NCBI GenBank assembly: GCA_002785985.1
Contig: NHNU01000002.1
Span: 682,001 to 746,000 of the forward strand
Source of the DNA: Microcyclosporella mali
Taxonomy: Eukaryota > Ascomycota > Dothideomycetes > Mycosphaerellales > Mycosphaerellaceae
Direction of reading: 5' to 3'
DNA length: 64,000 nucleotides
Positions 43,823 through 53,930 of the stretch are shown here, piece after piece; position 1 is the first letter of the stretch, and each line of letters starts with the position of its first letter. The position numbers and the translations under genes were made by a program. The notes below the pieces were generated by a model, which saw only the letters and a program-made list of their open reading frames with translations, was not told the DNA's origin and did no database searches.

Positions 43823-45413
43823 ATGTCAGCTGCGTCGGTGCTCGCAAGAGCATCAAGGGGAGCTGCGACAAGGGCGCCGTGGTCTGCGCTGAGAACACAG
43901 GATATCGTTGCGTAAGTAGTCTGCTTTTGGACTGCTGCCGTCCGTGTCGCAGTAGCTGACGACCCGATAGAAGAAGAACACCAGCGCTTTCGGCTCTGGC
44001 CAGGTACTATGCCTCCAAATGTTCGTTGCCCGAAATGCCACCACGACCCTTCAATCGTATAGACAAGCTCTAACATGGACGATACAGCATACCCATCCCA
44101 CACAGTCATCACGATGCCCGCCCTGTCGCCCACCATGCAAGCCGGAAACATTGGCACATGGCAAAAGAATCCCGGCGACACTCTCGCACCCGGTGACGTA
44201 CTGGTCGAGATTGAGACGGACAAGGCACAGATGGACTTTGAGTTCCAAGAGGACGGTGTTTTGGCAAAGATTCTGAAGGACTCGGGCGAGAAGGATGTGC
44301 CTGTTGGTAACGTAAGTGCGGGTTGGAACAAGCTACAACTTTCAGCTTCAATCTGACGTGAGGGAATAGCCAATCGCTGTGATGGTTGAGGACGCCGACG
44401 ATGTTTCTGCGTTTGAGAACTTCTCTATTGAGGACGCTGGCGGCGAGAAGGCGCCGGCTGCGGAAGAGAAGAAGGCGGGCCAAGAAGCCTCTGAGGCGAC
44501 CGAGACTCCGGATTCTGGATCCGGCACCGCGCCACCCGCATCGAAGAAGGAGGAGGCGCCCAAGGCGCAGGAGTCCGAGTCCTCCGGCGAGAGATTACAG
44601 CCTGCGATTGAGCGCATCAAGAAGGCTAGCAAGCAGGACGAAAAGGCGAAGCCGGCTGGCGGTGCTGCTCCAGCAGTCGCGGGTGCTCCTGCAGCTCCTA
44701 CCTACGAAGACATCGAGGCATCAAGCATGCGCAAGACGATTGCCTCCCGCTTGACCCAGTCGATGCAGCAGAACCCACACTACTTCGTCGCCTCCACCGT
44801 CTCTGTGAGCAAGCTCATAAAGCTCCGAGCCGCCTTAAACGCTTCCGCCGATGGAAAGTACAAGCTCTCCGTCAACGACTTCCTCGTCAAGGCTCTCGCA
44901 TATGCAGCTCGCAAGGTCCCAGCCGCGAACAGCTCGTGGCGAGAGGATGGTGGTAAGGTCGTGATCAGACAACACAACACTGTCGATGTCTCGGTCGCGG
45001 TCGCAACACCTATCGGACTAATGACTCCAATCGTCAAGAACGTCACAGCGTCCGGTCTTCAGGCCATTTCTTCTCAAATCAAGGACCTTGGTAAGCGGGC
45101 ACGGGATGGCAAGCTAAAGCCAGAGGAATACCAGGGTGGAACGATCACCATCTCCAATATGGGCATGAACGACGCTATTGACCGATTTACCGCCGTTATC
45201 AACCCACCTCAAGCTACTATCCTTGCTGTGGGTGCAGTCAAGAAGGTCGCCATACCTAAGGAGTCGGAGGACGGTGTCGAGGGCGTCGAGTGGGATGACC
45301 AAATCGTCCTCACCGGCTCATTCGATCACAAGGTCGTCGACGGCGCGGTCGGTGGCGAGTTCATGCGTGAGCTAAAGAAGGTCATTGAGAACCCACTGGA
45401 GATGCTGCTCTAG
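43823..45413 (+). CDS. LAT1: Dihydrolipoamide acetyltransferase, E2 of pyruvate dehydrogenase
   Basis: Transfers acetyl groups to CoA in the mitochondrial matrix. Four exons (43823-43911, 43971-44020, 44088-44311, 44370-45413) give 468 aa. Intron 2 has a GTTCGT donor. Residues 1-45 are a presequence (MSAASVLARASRGAATRAPW, later ALSALARYYASK). One lipoyl domain (TMPALSPTMQAGN) has the lipoylated Lys92 in IETDKAQMDF. An Ala/Pro/Glu/Lys-rich linker leads to the E1/E3-binding domain (RLQPAIERIKKASKQDE, shortened compared with the canonical one) and the catalytic domain with SSMRKTIASRL, GGTITISNMGM and SFDHKVVDGA carrying the active-site His. The PSBD motif is degenerate; otherwise the order matches fungal E2. 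Confidence 0.95.
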
Positions 45414-45906
45414 ACGTCGAGCTATCTACAAGCCACACCAATTTTCCGAGCGACTACGTCGCCGAATGCATCTTCCATGGCGAAATGTACAGTGGGCGAA
45501 AGCACCCCTTCTTTTCGGCGCGCTGCTGGGTGTTTGGAGCGGGCGAAGGGCGGGAAGGGCATGGGTTGCATAATTACTGTTGTGATTGATTGACAGTTAG
45601 AGCGAAGCCGGTGTTGTATCAAAAGGACTTTTATTTGCCTCCTAGGCCGCCTTCCTGGCCGCATTCTGTAAGTCATGTGCATAGGTTGGCTCGAAAGATC
45701 CATGTTCATTTTTGTGAGTAGTGCCTTCCTTCATTGTTGGACGCATGTGCAAATCTTGACTAGCGCATCAGGTGAGGAAGGTACGTGCTTGTACACTTCA
45801 CCCGCCAGCGAAACAACCTGCGCCACTACTTCAACTCCGTTCATCTCGCGTTTCGACATCATCAAGCCTCACGGTGCTGCCTTCGACATCACACTCGAGG
45901 CTCACC
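45414..45906. other. Intergenic DNA
   Basis: Between two plus-strand genes. The frame of the next gene is open from 45772, but family character starts after the ATG at 45907. No other gene seen. Confidence 0.4.
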
Positions 45907-46761
45907 ATGGCCTGCACTAAGAAGAAAGCAAGCATGAAACAGGCTGTCACGGCGCCGGCCACCACTGCTGCGCCTATCCCAAGCGGCATTTCGAACGAGT
46001 CTCGGACCACATTCATGGATCTGCCGGTGGAAGTTCGCACTGACATCTACGCGATCTTGCTCGAGGAGGGTAAGCCGCTCTGCCTTGAGATTCGCGGCGT
46101 TCGTCCTGGCCGTACAGTAGCGCGAACAGGCGCTCCTCGGCGCAGTGCGAAGCACAAGAACATGACCTACGACCGAAAGACCAAGACCTGGTCAATCAAG
46201 CAGCCAAAGCATACGTCAATCATGATGGTCAATCGTCAGATTCACGATGAGGCCGAGCCGGTTCTTTACGGCAACAATATGCTCGCCTTCGAGCGCACGA
46301 CCGTGCTCAAAGACTTCCTCGAAACCGTGGACTATCGTGCCCAGTACATCAGACAGGTCCGCATCCTCCATTGGGGATACTGCGTGACCAACGCCAAGCG
46401 TACCTTCACCGCCTTGGCTGCAGCCAAGGGACTCCGAAAACTCGAATTCGGTCATTCGAGCTTCTGCGCAAAGATCGCTTATGGTCATAACCACGGAGTC
46501 TTGAGCTTCGAACGGGTTGCCAAGGACCTTGCGCCTCTACTCAAGTGCCTTGAGAAGTCGTATGAGGAGCAGGGACTCAGTGGCAACGCAAGAGACGTCA
46601 TTGCAGTCTACGAGGATCGCTACTCCTATGCCTTTTATTGTAAATGTCCACTTGAATTGCTCAAAGAGAAGAGCAAGGAGTTGCTGGACGAACTGAACGA
46701 AGAAATCACGAAGGTCCTGCAACCGAAGCCGAAGAAAGCCGGTACCAAAGAGAAAGCTTGA
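45907..46761 (+). CDS. 2EXR/DUF7730-type protein
   Basis: Single exon, 284 aa. An N-terminal Lys/Ala/Thr-rich leader is followed by FMDLPVEVRTDIYAILLEEG (about residues 36-55), the 2EXR signature, and a conserved MMVNRQIHDEAEPVLYGNN block (about 102-120), which in this family marks a helix followed by a short strand. The middle has FLETVDYRAQYIRQVRIL and LRKLEFGHSSFCAKI, like the leucine-rich region of F-box-type proteins. The C-terminus is basic (KPKKAGTKEKA). Closest in the window to 52522-53655. Function unknown. Confidence 0.72.
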   Translation: MACTKKKASMKQAVTAPATTAAPIPSGISNESRTTFMDLPVEVRTDIYAILLEEGKPLCLEIRGVRPGRTVARTGAPRRSAKHKNMTYDRKTKTWSIKQPKHTSIMMVNRQIHDEAEPVLYGNNMLAFERTTVLKDFLETVDYRAQYIRQVRILHWGYCVTNAKRTFTALAAAKGLRKLEFGHSSFCAKIAYGHNHGVLSFERVAKDLAPLLKCLEKSYEEQGLSGNARDVIAVYEDRYSYAFYCKCPLELLKEKSKELLDELNEEITKVLQPKPKKAGTKEKA

Positions 46762-47031
46762 CGACTTCATCGCGCTTCACCCGGCAGCGCTGAAGTCTGA
46801 TAGAACTATTGACTGCGGGTGCAGGCTCGAGGGGTGGAAAAGATTACAGGAGTTGTTACGTCCATAGTCTAAGTGCCGCGAGTGGCCTGGCTGATATGCT
46901 CGTATCGAGGAGGGCGTCCAGGGATATTGTGTACCTGGCTACTTCAGGCTCAGGATGCCTCACCAATGGAAATTCATCGGAGCAACACAGATCGCTCAAT
47001 GATCTTTCACTTCAATGCTTGCAAATTGCCG

Positions 47032-48056
47032 TTATATTCTCACAATCACTTCACCTTGCATCATAGCGAACACGCCATCAGGATCATCGATCCATTGCTT
47101 CCAAGCAAGAGCGTATTGCTCTAATTGCTCTCTGCCAACGTCCACGTCAGTATCAGTTCACTCTCAAAGCAAAGAAGGACTCACCTGGTCGTCCCCATCT
47201 CTACCGCCCTCTCCGCAAAAACTCCCTGCGTACACCTGGCCGGCCAATGCCCTCCATACTCCCTCCTCTGTTCCCACGTGCTATAGCTCCCCACACTCTG
47301 CGTCGCCACAATCGCCTCCCTCTTCACTCCCGCCTGCACAGTCCACGCCTTCAACTTCCTCCCCGCATCCACAGCCCCTCCGTTCCCCTCATGCACCTTC
47401 CTGATGACATCAAAACACTCCTCCAGCAGCGGATAACACTCCGGATAGAACCTCGCCGTACCCAGATCCCCCTCTCGCATACAAATCACCCCACCACCAC
47501 CACCACGACCATCATCATCTTTCCTCGTCACTCTCACCATCTCCCGGATCCCTCTCACGGGCTCCCGAAAATGCGCCACAGCCTGATGCGTACACACCAC
47601 ATCAAAACTTCCCTCCTCAAAAGGCAACGCATACACATCTCCCTTCACGAACTCGACATTCCGGATCCCCGCTCTCTCAGCATTGATTTTCGCTGTCTCG
47701 AGCACTGCACCACTGAGATCTAATCCTATGACTCGCGCTCGAGGCATCATGCTCGCGAGGTCGATGGTGAGGGTTCCGGGCCCACATCCCACGTCTAGAA
47801 CTTTCAGATCTGGTTTCTGCTCGATCATGGCGCGGAGAGTGGGGAGCATGTACTGGCATTGCGTCGAAGCGCTGCGGGTCGCGTGGGCATCAGTGACGCT
47901 GTGGTCGGGTTGGAGTCCAGAGAGATAGTTCGTTTTTAGCTCTTCTTCCGTTGGCGCGGTGAAGGCTGCTGTGTACTCGTCGTGGTCATCCAATATTTGG
48001 TCTTGTTGTTGAGAACGAGCTGAGCCAAAGATGGTGCGAAGGCGCGAGAAGGCCAT
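47032..48056 (-). CDS. Class I SAM-dependent methyltransferase
   Basis: Two exons in transcript order (47185-48056, 47032-47131) across a 53-bp GTGAGT...CAG intron give 323 aa. Motif I LKVLDVGCGPGTLTIDLA (about 92-109) binds S-adenosylmethionine. Motif II is VIGLDLSG, and further family features are VEFVKGDVYALPFEEGSFDVV and HQAVAHFREPV. The layout fits the UbiE/ubiquinone-biosynthesis-type group often found in fungal secondary metabolism, but no cluster surrounds it. The second exon ends with YALAWKQWIDDPDGVFAM, typical of this group's C-terminus. Start: the frame extends to 48119 only through a TTG codon, so I take the ATG at 48056. Substrate unknown. Confidence 0.85.
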
Positions 48057-48658
48057 TGCAGCTGATATAGACGTGCGGTGGTAAGCTGCGAACCCATCGC
48101 GTATTTGGCGGTTGAGCAATGGTTTTCAAGGTGGTACGCGAGCTGAAGTCAGGCCCAGATGCATCGTTTTAGAGACCCTTTCGTCTGATTTGCGACAACT
48201 CCACTAGATTCGTCATCATTTCACTCCAGCCGAGAGACGATTATCACGAAGGTGGTGAAGATGTGAGAAAGACTTACGAGCGTGCGAATGCATTGCTTGC
48301 CATTGACGTTGAAATGATATTACCATATACGCTCTTGCTCCACCTCATCTGCAAGTGATCTAACTGTACATCATATTCGCCATATGCTTTGTGCAGCAGG
48401 TGATGTGACATGCCCACCCATGTTCATGCAATAATAATGTACATGTACTCCTCAAGACCCAGACACTCCAAGCAGCGAAATCCTAATCAAGAAGCCCGTC
48501 CATCCTTTTGCGCATGCACGATGTGCTGTGTATCATGAATGCATCAATAACGCCCTTCCGACACCCCATGATGATATTAAGACAAGCCTTTGGGGTAGAA
48601 ATGCGTGCTGTACTATATGTACACTCCAAGATAATGCATCTTGTTCAGATCGAGAAGT
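48057..48658. other. Intergenic: methyltransferase promoter and KRE6-like 3' flank
   Basis: AT-richer at 48290-48460, matching 3' UTR and promoter DNA. No gene seen. Confidence 0.4.
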
Positions 48659-51199
48659 TCAGGCACTACAGCCATGCATGAGCGTATTCTTGGGCCAGGC
48701 ATAACCCGTGTCTGCCCAGTGAGTGTAGTTGGGATTGTTGTATGCCGCAGGATGATTGGCGATATACTCAGTGGTTTCGTAACCTGGTGGGTCACAGGTA
48801 ACCATCTCCTCGCCCTCCTTTTGGTACCAGCGAACATAGTCGATCCGGTAGACTGTGGGAAACTTCAGATTCGGCCAATCAATATTCACCCAGCTGTTTG
48901 AGATGCCAAGGTTCAAAACCATAGACATAGGCTCTTCGGATATCAGACGTTGACCAACGTTGCCATTTGGTCCAACAGCTCGAGCGTCAAACTTCATCAT
49001 CTCCATGTCATCGCTAATGGTCCAGGCAATGAATGCGTTCTTGTCGCCTCCAGGGGCATACTCGAATGCGTATTTCTGATACTCCTTTCCGTCGTACCAG
49101 TCGTTATTCAGCATCGAAGTAGTTGAGATTGCTTCTTGGTAGGGCCCTCCAGTATACGTGTTGACATAGCTGAAATTGTAGTTGGGAGTCTCCATGAATT
49201 CGTAATTGGGATAGTAGAAAATATCAAATGGTGCGACCTGGAAGGACTGTGTGGCTACACTAAAGCCTTGTCCGCCCCAGTCTGCACTGACTTCGATGAT
49301 ATCGATCTCTGGTGCGCCTCGGCCGGTTCCTGGGCTGGGATGATCTTCTCCAGAGCAAGTGCAGCTGGCGAGCCTCTGGCCAGGCAGTTTACTCGTCCCA
49401 TCGGTCATTGACTGATTTGGTGTAATACCGGAATCGCATTCGTCGTAGGTGTATGGCCACAGTCCTTCGGTCGTCGACAAGTAGCCCGGTCGGCCAAGAT
49501 TGCCCATAGTCCAAGCGCCAGGCCAAAGACCGTGTACGCCAGCGGGACCTGGCAGACTGGCGGATATCTCAAAGACACCGCCTTTGAAACACAGCTGATT
49601 CCAAGAGTTCAGCATGCCAGATCGAAACTGCAAGCCGTGGTTGGGAAAAGCATCAAGTTGGAGCTGTAGAGTTCCGTCTCCAGTGTTGACTGCATCTGGA
49701 TCGTACCACTCCAGGTCCTGTGTAGCACCGTACCAAATGTCTGGCGCGAACCAATACGGATCGTCACCGGGGTAAAAGGTTCTGTTCTTCGCGTTGAACT
49801 CGTCACTGAAGACGAGCACCAGATCGTCGCCGTTAATGCTTTTCCTGGTCATAGCAGATTTTGGCGTGTCGGGGTCAATCAGTCCGTGCCGGATGTTTTG
49901 CAGAAGTGGATACTTGTTGTCATTGACATGAGCCCACGGCTGTGAGCCATTGCCAGGAAACTGGTCGAGGGGCGTCTCATACGAGTAAGGGATGAGGTTG
50001 GTTCCCGTATATGAGACTACCGGCAGGATGATGAAGATGGTCGAGAGACCTGCCAACAGGAATATCATGCCAATCGTGTTAACGATATTCTCTCTGGAGA
50101 ATCGATCCCTCAACGTCGGTCTGTATCTTCGATCATCGTCCCATTGTGGTAGATGCATGTCGTCGTCGTCTTCCTTTTCGTCGCTGTACAAGGGGAATGC
50201 ATTAGGTGCCCCAAGACGGTCGTCAACCCACGGGTAGAAGGGGACCTTCTCTGGATCAGCGTTACTGATGAAGATGGGTGTTCCACTCCTGGGCGGTACA
50301 GAGGCTGACATCACGACTGGTGTCTTGCCCATGTGACCTGATGGTTCAGGGCTCGGCGTTGGCGGCGCCGTGTTCTCCCTCGATTCGAAAGGATTGGATA
50401 AACGCCGCGTGTCCATGAACGGGTTGGACAAGCGACTGGCAAGTTCCCCAGGAGGCACCGCAGCATTGGGATGCAGGTGCGTGGATCTGTTGTATTGAGG
50501 TTGAGGCGCTGAAAGATCCTGCTGCGAGCTGTTGTGAGTGGTGAATGGGTTGTAATATCGATCGTAGTCGAGTCCGAGGTCTCGCACAGACCTTGGTGAT
50601 ATCAGCCCAGACAAGCTCGTCGCGGAACCTTTTTGCGACATTGCTGCAGGACGTAATAGCGACTGCGTTGTTGATGGTCGTGTTGAAAGACTGCTTGCTG
50701 CTGCTGCCGTTGCTGTTGCGACTCCTCTGCTTTGATGCGAAACGGGCTGACTCGATGAGCTATCTGCACTTCCCTCGCTATTCTTCCGGCTCTCTTGCAT
50801 GCTGCTCGAATGTGAAGGCGCAGGATTTGGCAGTGAAGGCACGCTTCGAGCGAATGGCGAAATAGCGCCGCCATGTTGTTGTGCTTGTGCTGGTGCTGGA
50901 ACCGGTAAGTCTGTAAGTAGAGGAGGTATATTCTCTCTGTTCAATGATGGATTCGAGCTCTTCGACGAGCTCTTGTCCCGCGAGCTGGGCCGGGAGGCTA
51001 CTCTAAGAGACTGTGCAGACGCTTGAGCATTCAGGTTCGTCGCAGAACGCCCGGCCTGTTGAGTTTGCTGCTCATCGGCCTCGGCGTAGCGCTCTGGAGC
51101 CTGGTGAGTAGGCCATAGATTGTTTCGGATTGGCCTTTGCTGTTGATGGGAGGGAGGGGGTGCCATAGCGCTGATGGGCCGCGGCTCCTGAGAAACCAT
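48659..51199 (-). CDS. KRE6/SKN1-type beta-glucan synthesis protein (GH16 fold)
   Basis: Type II membrane protein needed for beta-1,6-glucan of the cell wall, acting in the ER/Golgi. One exon, 846 aa. The first 370 residues are a disordered, Ser/Gln/Pro-rich cytosolic tail. One membrane anchor follows (IVNTIGMIFLLAGLSTIFII, about 371-395). The lumenal SKN1/GH16 domain starts near 440 with LVLVFSDEFNAKNRTFYPGD and includes the catalytic-type EIDIIEVSADWGG (about 628-640) with both Glu residues kept. Several Asn-x-Ser/Thr sites are present. The C-terminal Cys-containing end (DTGYAWPKNTLMHGCSA) matches family ends. KRE6 versus SKN1 cannot be told apart. Confidence 0.93.
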   Translation of the reverse strand: MVSQEPRPISAMAPPPSHQQQRPIRNNLWPTHQAPERYAEADEQQTQQAGRSATNLNAQASAQSLRVASRPSSRDKSSSKSSNPSLNRENIPPLLTDLPVPAPAQAQQHGGAISPFARSVPSLPNPAPSHSSSMQESRKNSEGSADSSSSQPVSHQSRGVATATAAAASSLSTRPSTTQSLLRPAAMSQKGSATSLSGLISPRSVRDLGLDYDRYYNPFTTHNSSQQDLSAPQPQYNRSTHLHPNAAVPPGELASRLSNPFMDTRRLSNPFESRENTAPPTPSPEPSGHMGKTPVVMSASVPPRSGTPIFISNADPEKVPFYPWVDDRLGAPNAFPLYSDEKEDDDDMHLPQWDDDRRYRPTLRDRFSRENIVNTIGMIFLLAGLSTIFIILPVVSYTGTNLIPYSYETPLDQFPGNGSQPWAHVNDNKYPLLQNIRHGLIDPDTPKSAMTRKSINGDDLVLVFSDEFNAKNRTFYPGDDPYWFAPDIWYGATQDLEWYDPDAVNTGDGTLQLQLDAFPNHGLQFRSGMLNSWNQLCFKGGVFEISASLPGPAGVHGLWPGAWTMGNLGRPGYLSTTEGLWPYTYDECDSGITPNQSMTDGTSKLPGQRLASCTCSGEDHPSPGTGRGAPEIDIIEVSADWGGQGFSVATQSFQVAPFDIFYYPNYEFMETPNYNFSYVNTYTGGPYQEAISTTSMLNNDWYDGKEYQKYAFEYAPGGDKNAFIAWTISDDMEMMKFDARAVGPNGNVGQRLISEEPMSMVLNLGISNSWVNIDWPNLKFPTVYRIDYVRWYQKEGEEMVTCDPPGYETTEYIANHPAAYNNPNYTHWADTGYAWPKNTLMHGCSA

Positions 51200-52521
51200 G
51201 CAGAAACGAGCAAGAGATCAAGATGGTATGTTGTGAACAGTGGTAGGCTACGCGCACAACGTGGACATGACGAGCGGCGTGCTCGCTGCAGCGGGCGAGT
51301 GAGATGCAGGTGCAGTCGACAACAGAGCGGGGAGGAGCGTGGAGAGGGTGCGGAGGATGTTGCAGGGAAGTCGCGAGGCCGAGATGAGGAACCTGGTTGC
51401 ACGACGGGGCAGCTGCTGGTCTAGCGTTATGCGCGCGTGATCGCAATGAATGAGGTGCCGCTGGGGTGTCGGATTGTGGTGAAGGAGGGCGGCGACGACG
51501 GTGATGGCCAGAGGGCGGAGGGAGCGTGTGGATGTCGGTATTGTTGTTGTTGTGTGAGCGGAAGGCTGGTGGCAGACTGACAGTGATCGAGATGCGTGGG
51601 CGTGGTAGATGACGGCGAATGGCCCACGGGCGACGCTGTCTGAAACGTGCAGCACAAGTAAAGATCGAGGACAGTGGAGGCGAGAGCACAGGCCGCGTGG
51701 GTCGAATTGGGGAAGGCGCCACTGGAAGCGTCTAGGCAATGGAAAATTGAAAAATTTGGAAAGTCCTCTCGTATCCGTGTCCCCAACATTTCCCGACCAC
51801 ACCATTGCAGTGTCCTGGCACATTGACTGATACCGTGCGGCTTGGCTGCTGAGACACTTCATTGGAGCCATTGATGTGTTCGGCATCTTCATGGTGTTCC
51901 TTTGTTCCTCAGTCTTTGCTGCCGTCCAGGAGGACGAATTCGACGCTGTGACGTTATGGCCGTTTTTAGCACTGGCTTGCACATGGCCCATGGGAAGCTT
52001 CCAAGCTTGTTCCATTCTCCTCTGTCGTCGTGCTTCTTCTTATATGATCGTTGCACTGGACCAAAGCAATCGCTTCCCGCAGCTTCCACCCTCGTTGTCC
52101 AGGTCAATGCATTCTACCACTCTATTGTGGGCTATCTGAAAGCTCAAGCGACGTTGCATGCCGTGCGTGCTCCTGCCGATCGAAAACTCTGCCCTTGCAG
52201 CTCGCATGACTGGCGGCGGGGTGGCGCGAAGATCAGATGTCCGGCGAATCATCATTGGTCGTCCACAAATCTTGCAGGGAACCAATCGAAGACATCACTC
52301 CATACCGACGAGGAAATACTGTATAAGTTACGCGCACGCCACCTCGCCCTTGACCCCAGCAATCACCGGACTACGTTTTGAGAAGGATGTTGGATACATG
52401 TATGCTAACTCTGGAACGAGCACCTTATTGTGCAGTCTTTTCATGCACGCATAAGTTAGTCCGGAGCGCCATTCTCTGGGCGTCGAGAACATCGGAACAC
52501 CAACACCCGTCAGATCTTTTT
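51200..52521. other. Upstream region of the KRE6-like gene; no supported gene
   Basis: 1.3 kb. On the minus strand 51200-51720 is rich in CAC/CCAC and CTC words, probably the long 5' leader. The minus frame 51248-52015 is 255 aa but is a low-complexity His/Ser/Thr/Arg string that overlaps this leader. Plus frames such as 51876-52139 lack features. 52150-52520 probably holds the 3' end of the next gene and flank. Confidence 0.4.
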
Positions 52522-53655
52522 TCACGCCTTGATACCAAGCGCTTCAGCGACCAAAAGACGGATCTCCGAGTTCAAATCGTCATCATGCTTGTCTCTGTCC
52601 TTGCACTTGACGTGGCAGCGCCAGTCGCAAATGCATTCATCGCCGCCGCGGCAAGTCTCTCTCCTTCCAGGCATGCTTTCGTCGACCTTGACAACGGCGA
52701 CAACATCTGCCTGACCGCTCCCAGGCTTACGGGACTTGTGAAGCACTTTCAACAAAGGCGTGCAGTCCCTCACAAGCCTTGTCGCCGATATTGTGTTCCA
52801 GCGTGATACTCCACAGATGGCATAGTGTGGAAATGTGATCGATTGAAGGTTTTTGGCGTCTTTGAGCTTATGAAATACCGGAGGCGCCACAGAAACGTGA
52901 TAGTGGAAGCACTCAGCTTTGATCGTGCGTACGTACTTGCGCATGTTGCCGATCGCCTCGAGGAACTGCCTGAGCTTTGGCAAGTCGGGCACGTTGAAGG
53001 TGTTACAACCGTAGGCTACTGATGCTGATTCTTGTTGTATCTGCTTGCTGACACGGAGAAGAGCATATGCGCTTTGCGGCTGTCCGATCCATTTGCCATT
53101 GACGTTATCCCAGGTCAGGCCTTCATGCTCACTTGGCCATTGGAATCTGCGTCCCACTGGGCGACGCGGTTTGTTCTTTGGCTTGTGTGATCCCAGCATT
53201 ATTGGCGTGCTCTCCACAAGAAGTTTGTCGTAGATCATCGTCCGCAGCTCTGGCGGCAGGTCGAGAAAGCGGAAAAAATCCATGATAGGCTCTAGCAGTA
53301 ACACACGCTGTCCTTTCAGTGGGCCTTCGGAGATGATGAGCTACAAACGAGATTAGTTGTCCGAAGCAGACAGCAACTCGAGCGGCGAGCTCACTGGCTT
53401 GAGTTTGAATGCGTTCGTGTGCTGCACGCTGACAGTCTGCGCAAATTGGAGTGTCTTCTCATCAAACTGCAAAGAAAGTCAGCGCGACTCGGAGTGAGGC
53501 TACAACGGACTGACCTTGGATATCTGCGACAAGTCCCCACCAGTCGTCAGGAAAGAATCAGTCTGCCACTCGATACAGCCAGGAACTTGGGGATCTGCCG
53601 TGTCCGTGACTTCGTCAACAACGGTCTTCTTGCGGCGCTTGTGGTTGGAAGGCAT
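52522..53655 (-). CDS. 2EXR/DUF7730-type protein
   Basis: Three exons in transcript order (53515-53655, 53395-53466, 52522-53340) with introns of 48 and 53 bp, all phase 0, give 343 aa. A Lys-rich start (MPSNHKRRKK) is followed at about 72-100 by LIISEGPLKGQRVLLLEP, a helix lead-in common in this family, then FFRFLDLPPELRTMIYDKLL, the 2EXR signature. Then ALLRVSKQIQQESASVAYGCNTF and LVRDCTPLLKVLHKSRKP. A Cys-rich patch sits near the end (CRGGDECICDWRCHVKC), which could bind metal. Most similar in the window to 45907-46761. Function not established. Confidence 0.75.
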
Positions 53656-53930
53656 GGTCACCGGTTCGATTCGAGGTGGTGGATGTTGTTGTATTATTGT
53701 ATTGACAAAGTTGGCGTGAAGAAGTGGAGCTCAAGTTAGCTTTTGACTACGCGCACAGATATCACGTTGCAGGCAGCAGCCAGACCCACTTTTTCGCGCC
53801 TGCAGTGAATGTTCGCCAAATTTGGGAAGTTGCGACCGCAAAGGTCACATCACGGCGCAGAACTCGTGTATATGAGTGGGCAAGATTGCCAAAGAGCTTT
53901 CGCATCAGTGAATGATCTGGCTGATATCAT

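Noticed and set aside
51248..52015. Minus-strand frame of 255 aa upstream of the KRE6-like gene
   Set aside because: Low-complexity His/Ser/Thr/Arg translation of CAC-rich leader DNA; no domain.
53660..53680. ggttcgattcgagg, resembling a tRNA T-arm
   Set aside because: No acceptor or anticodon stem can be formed around it.
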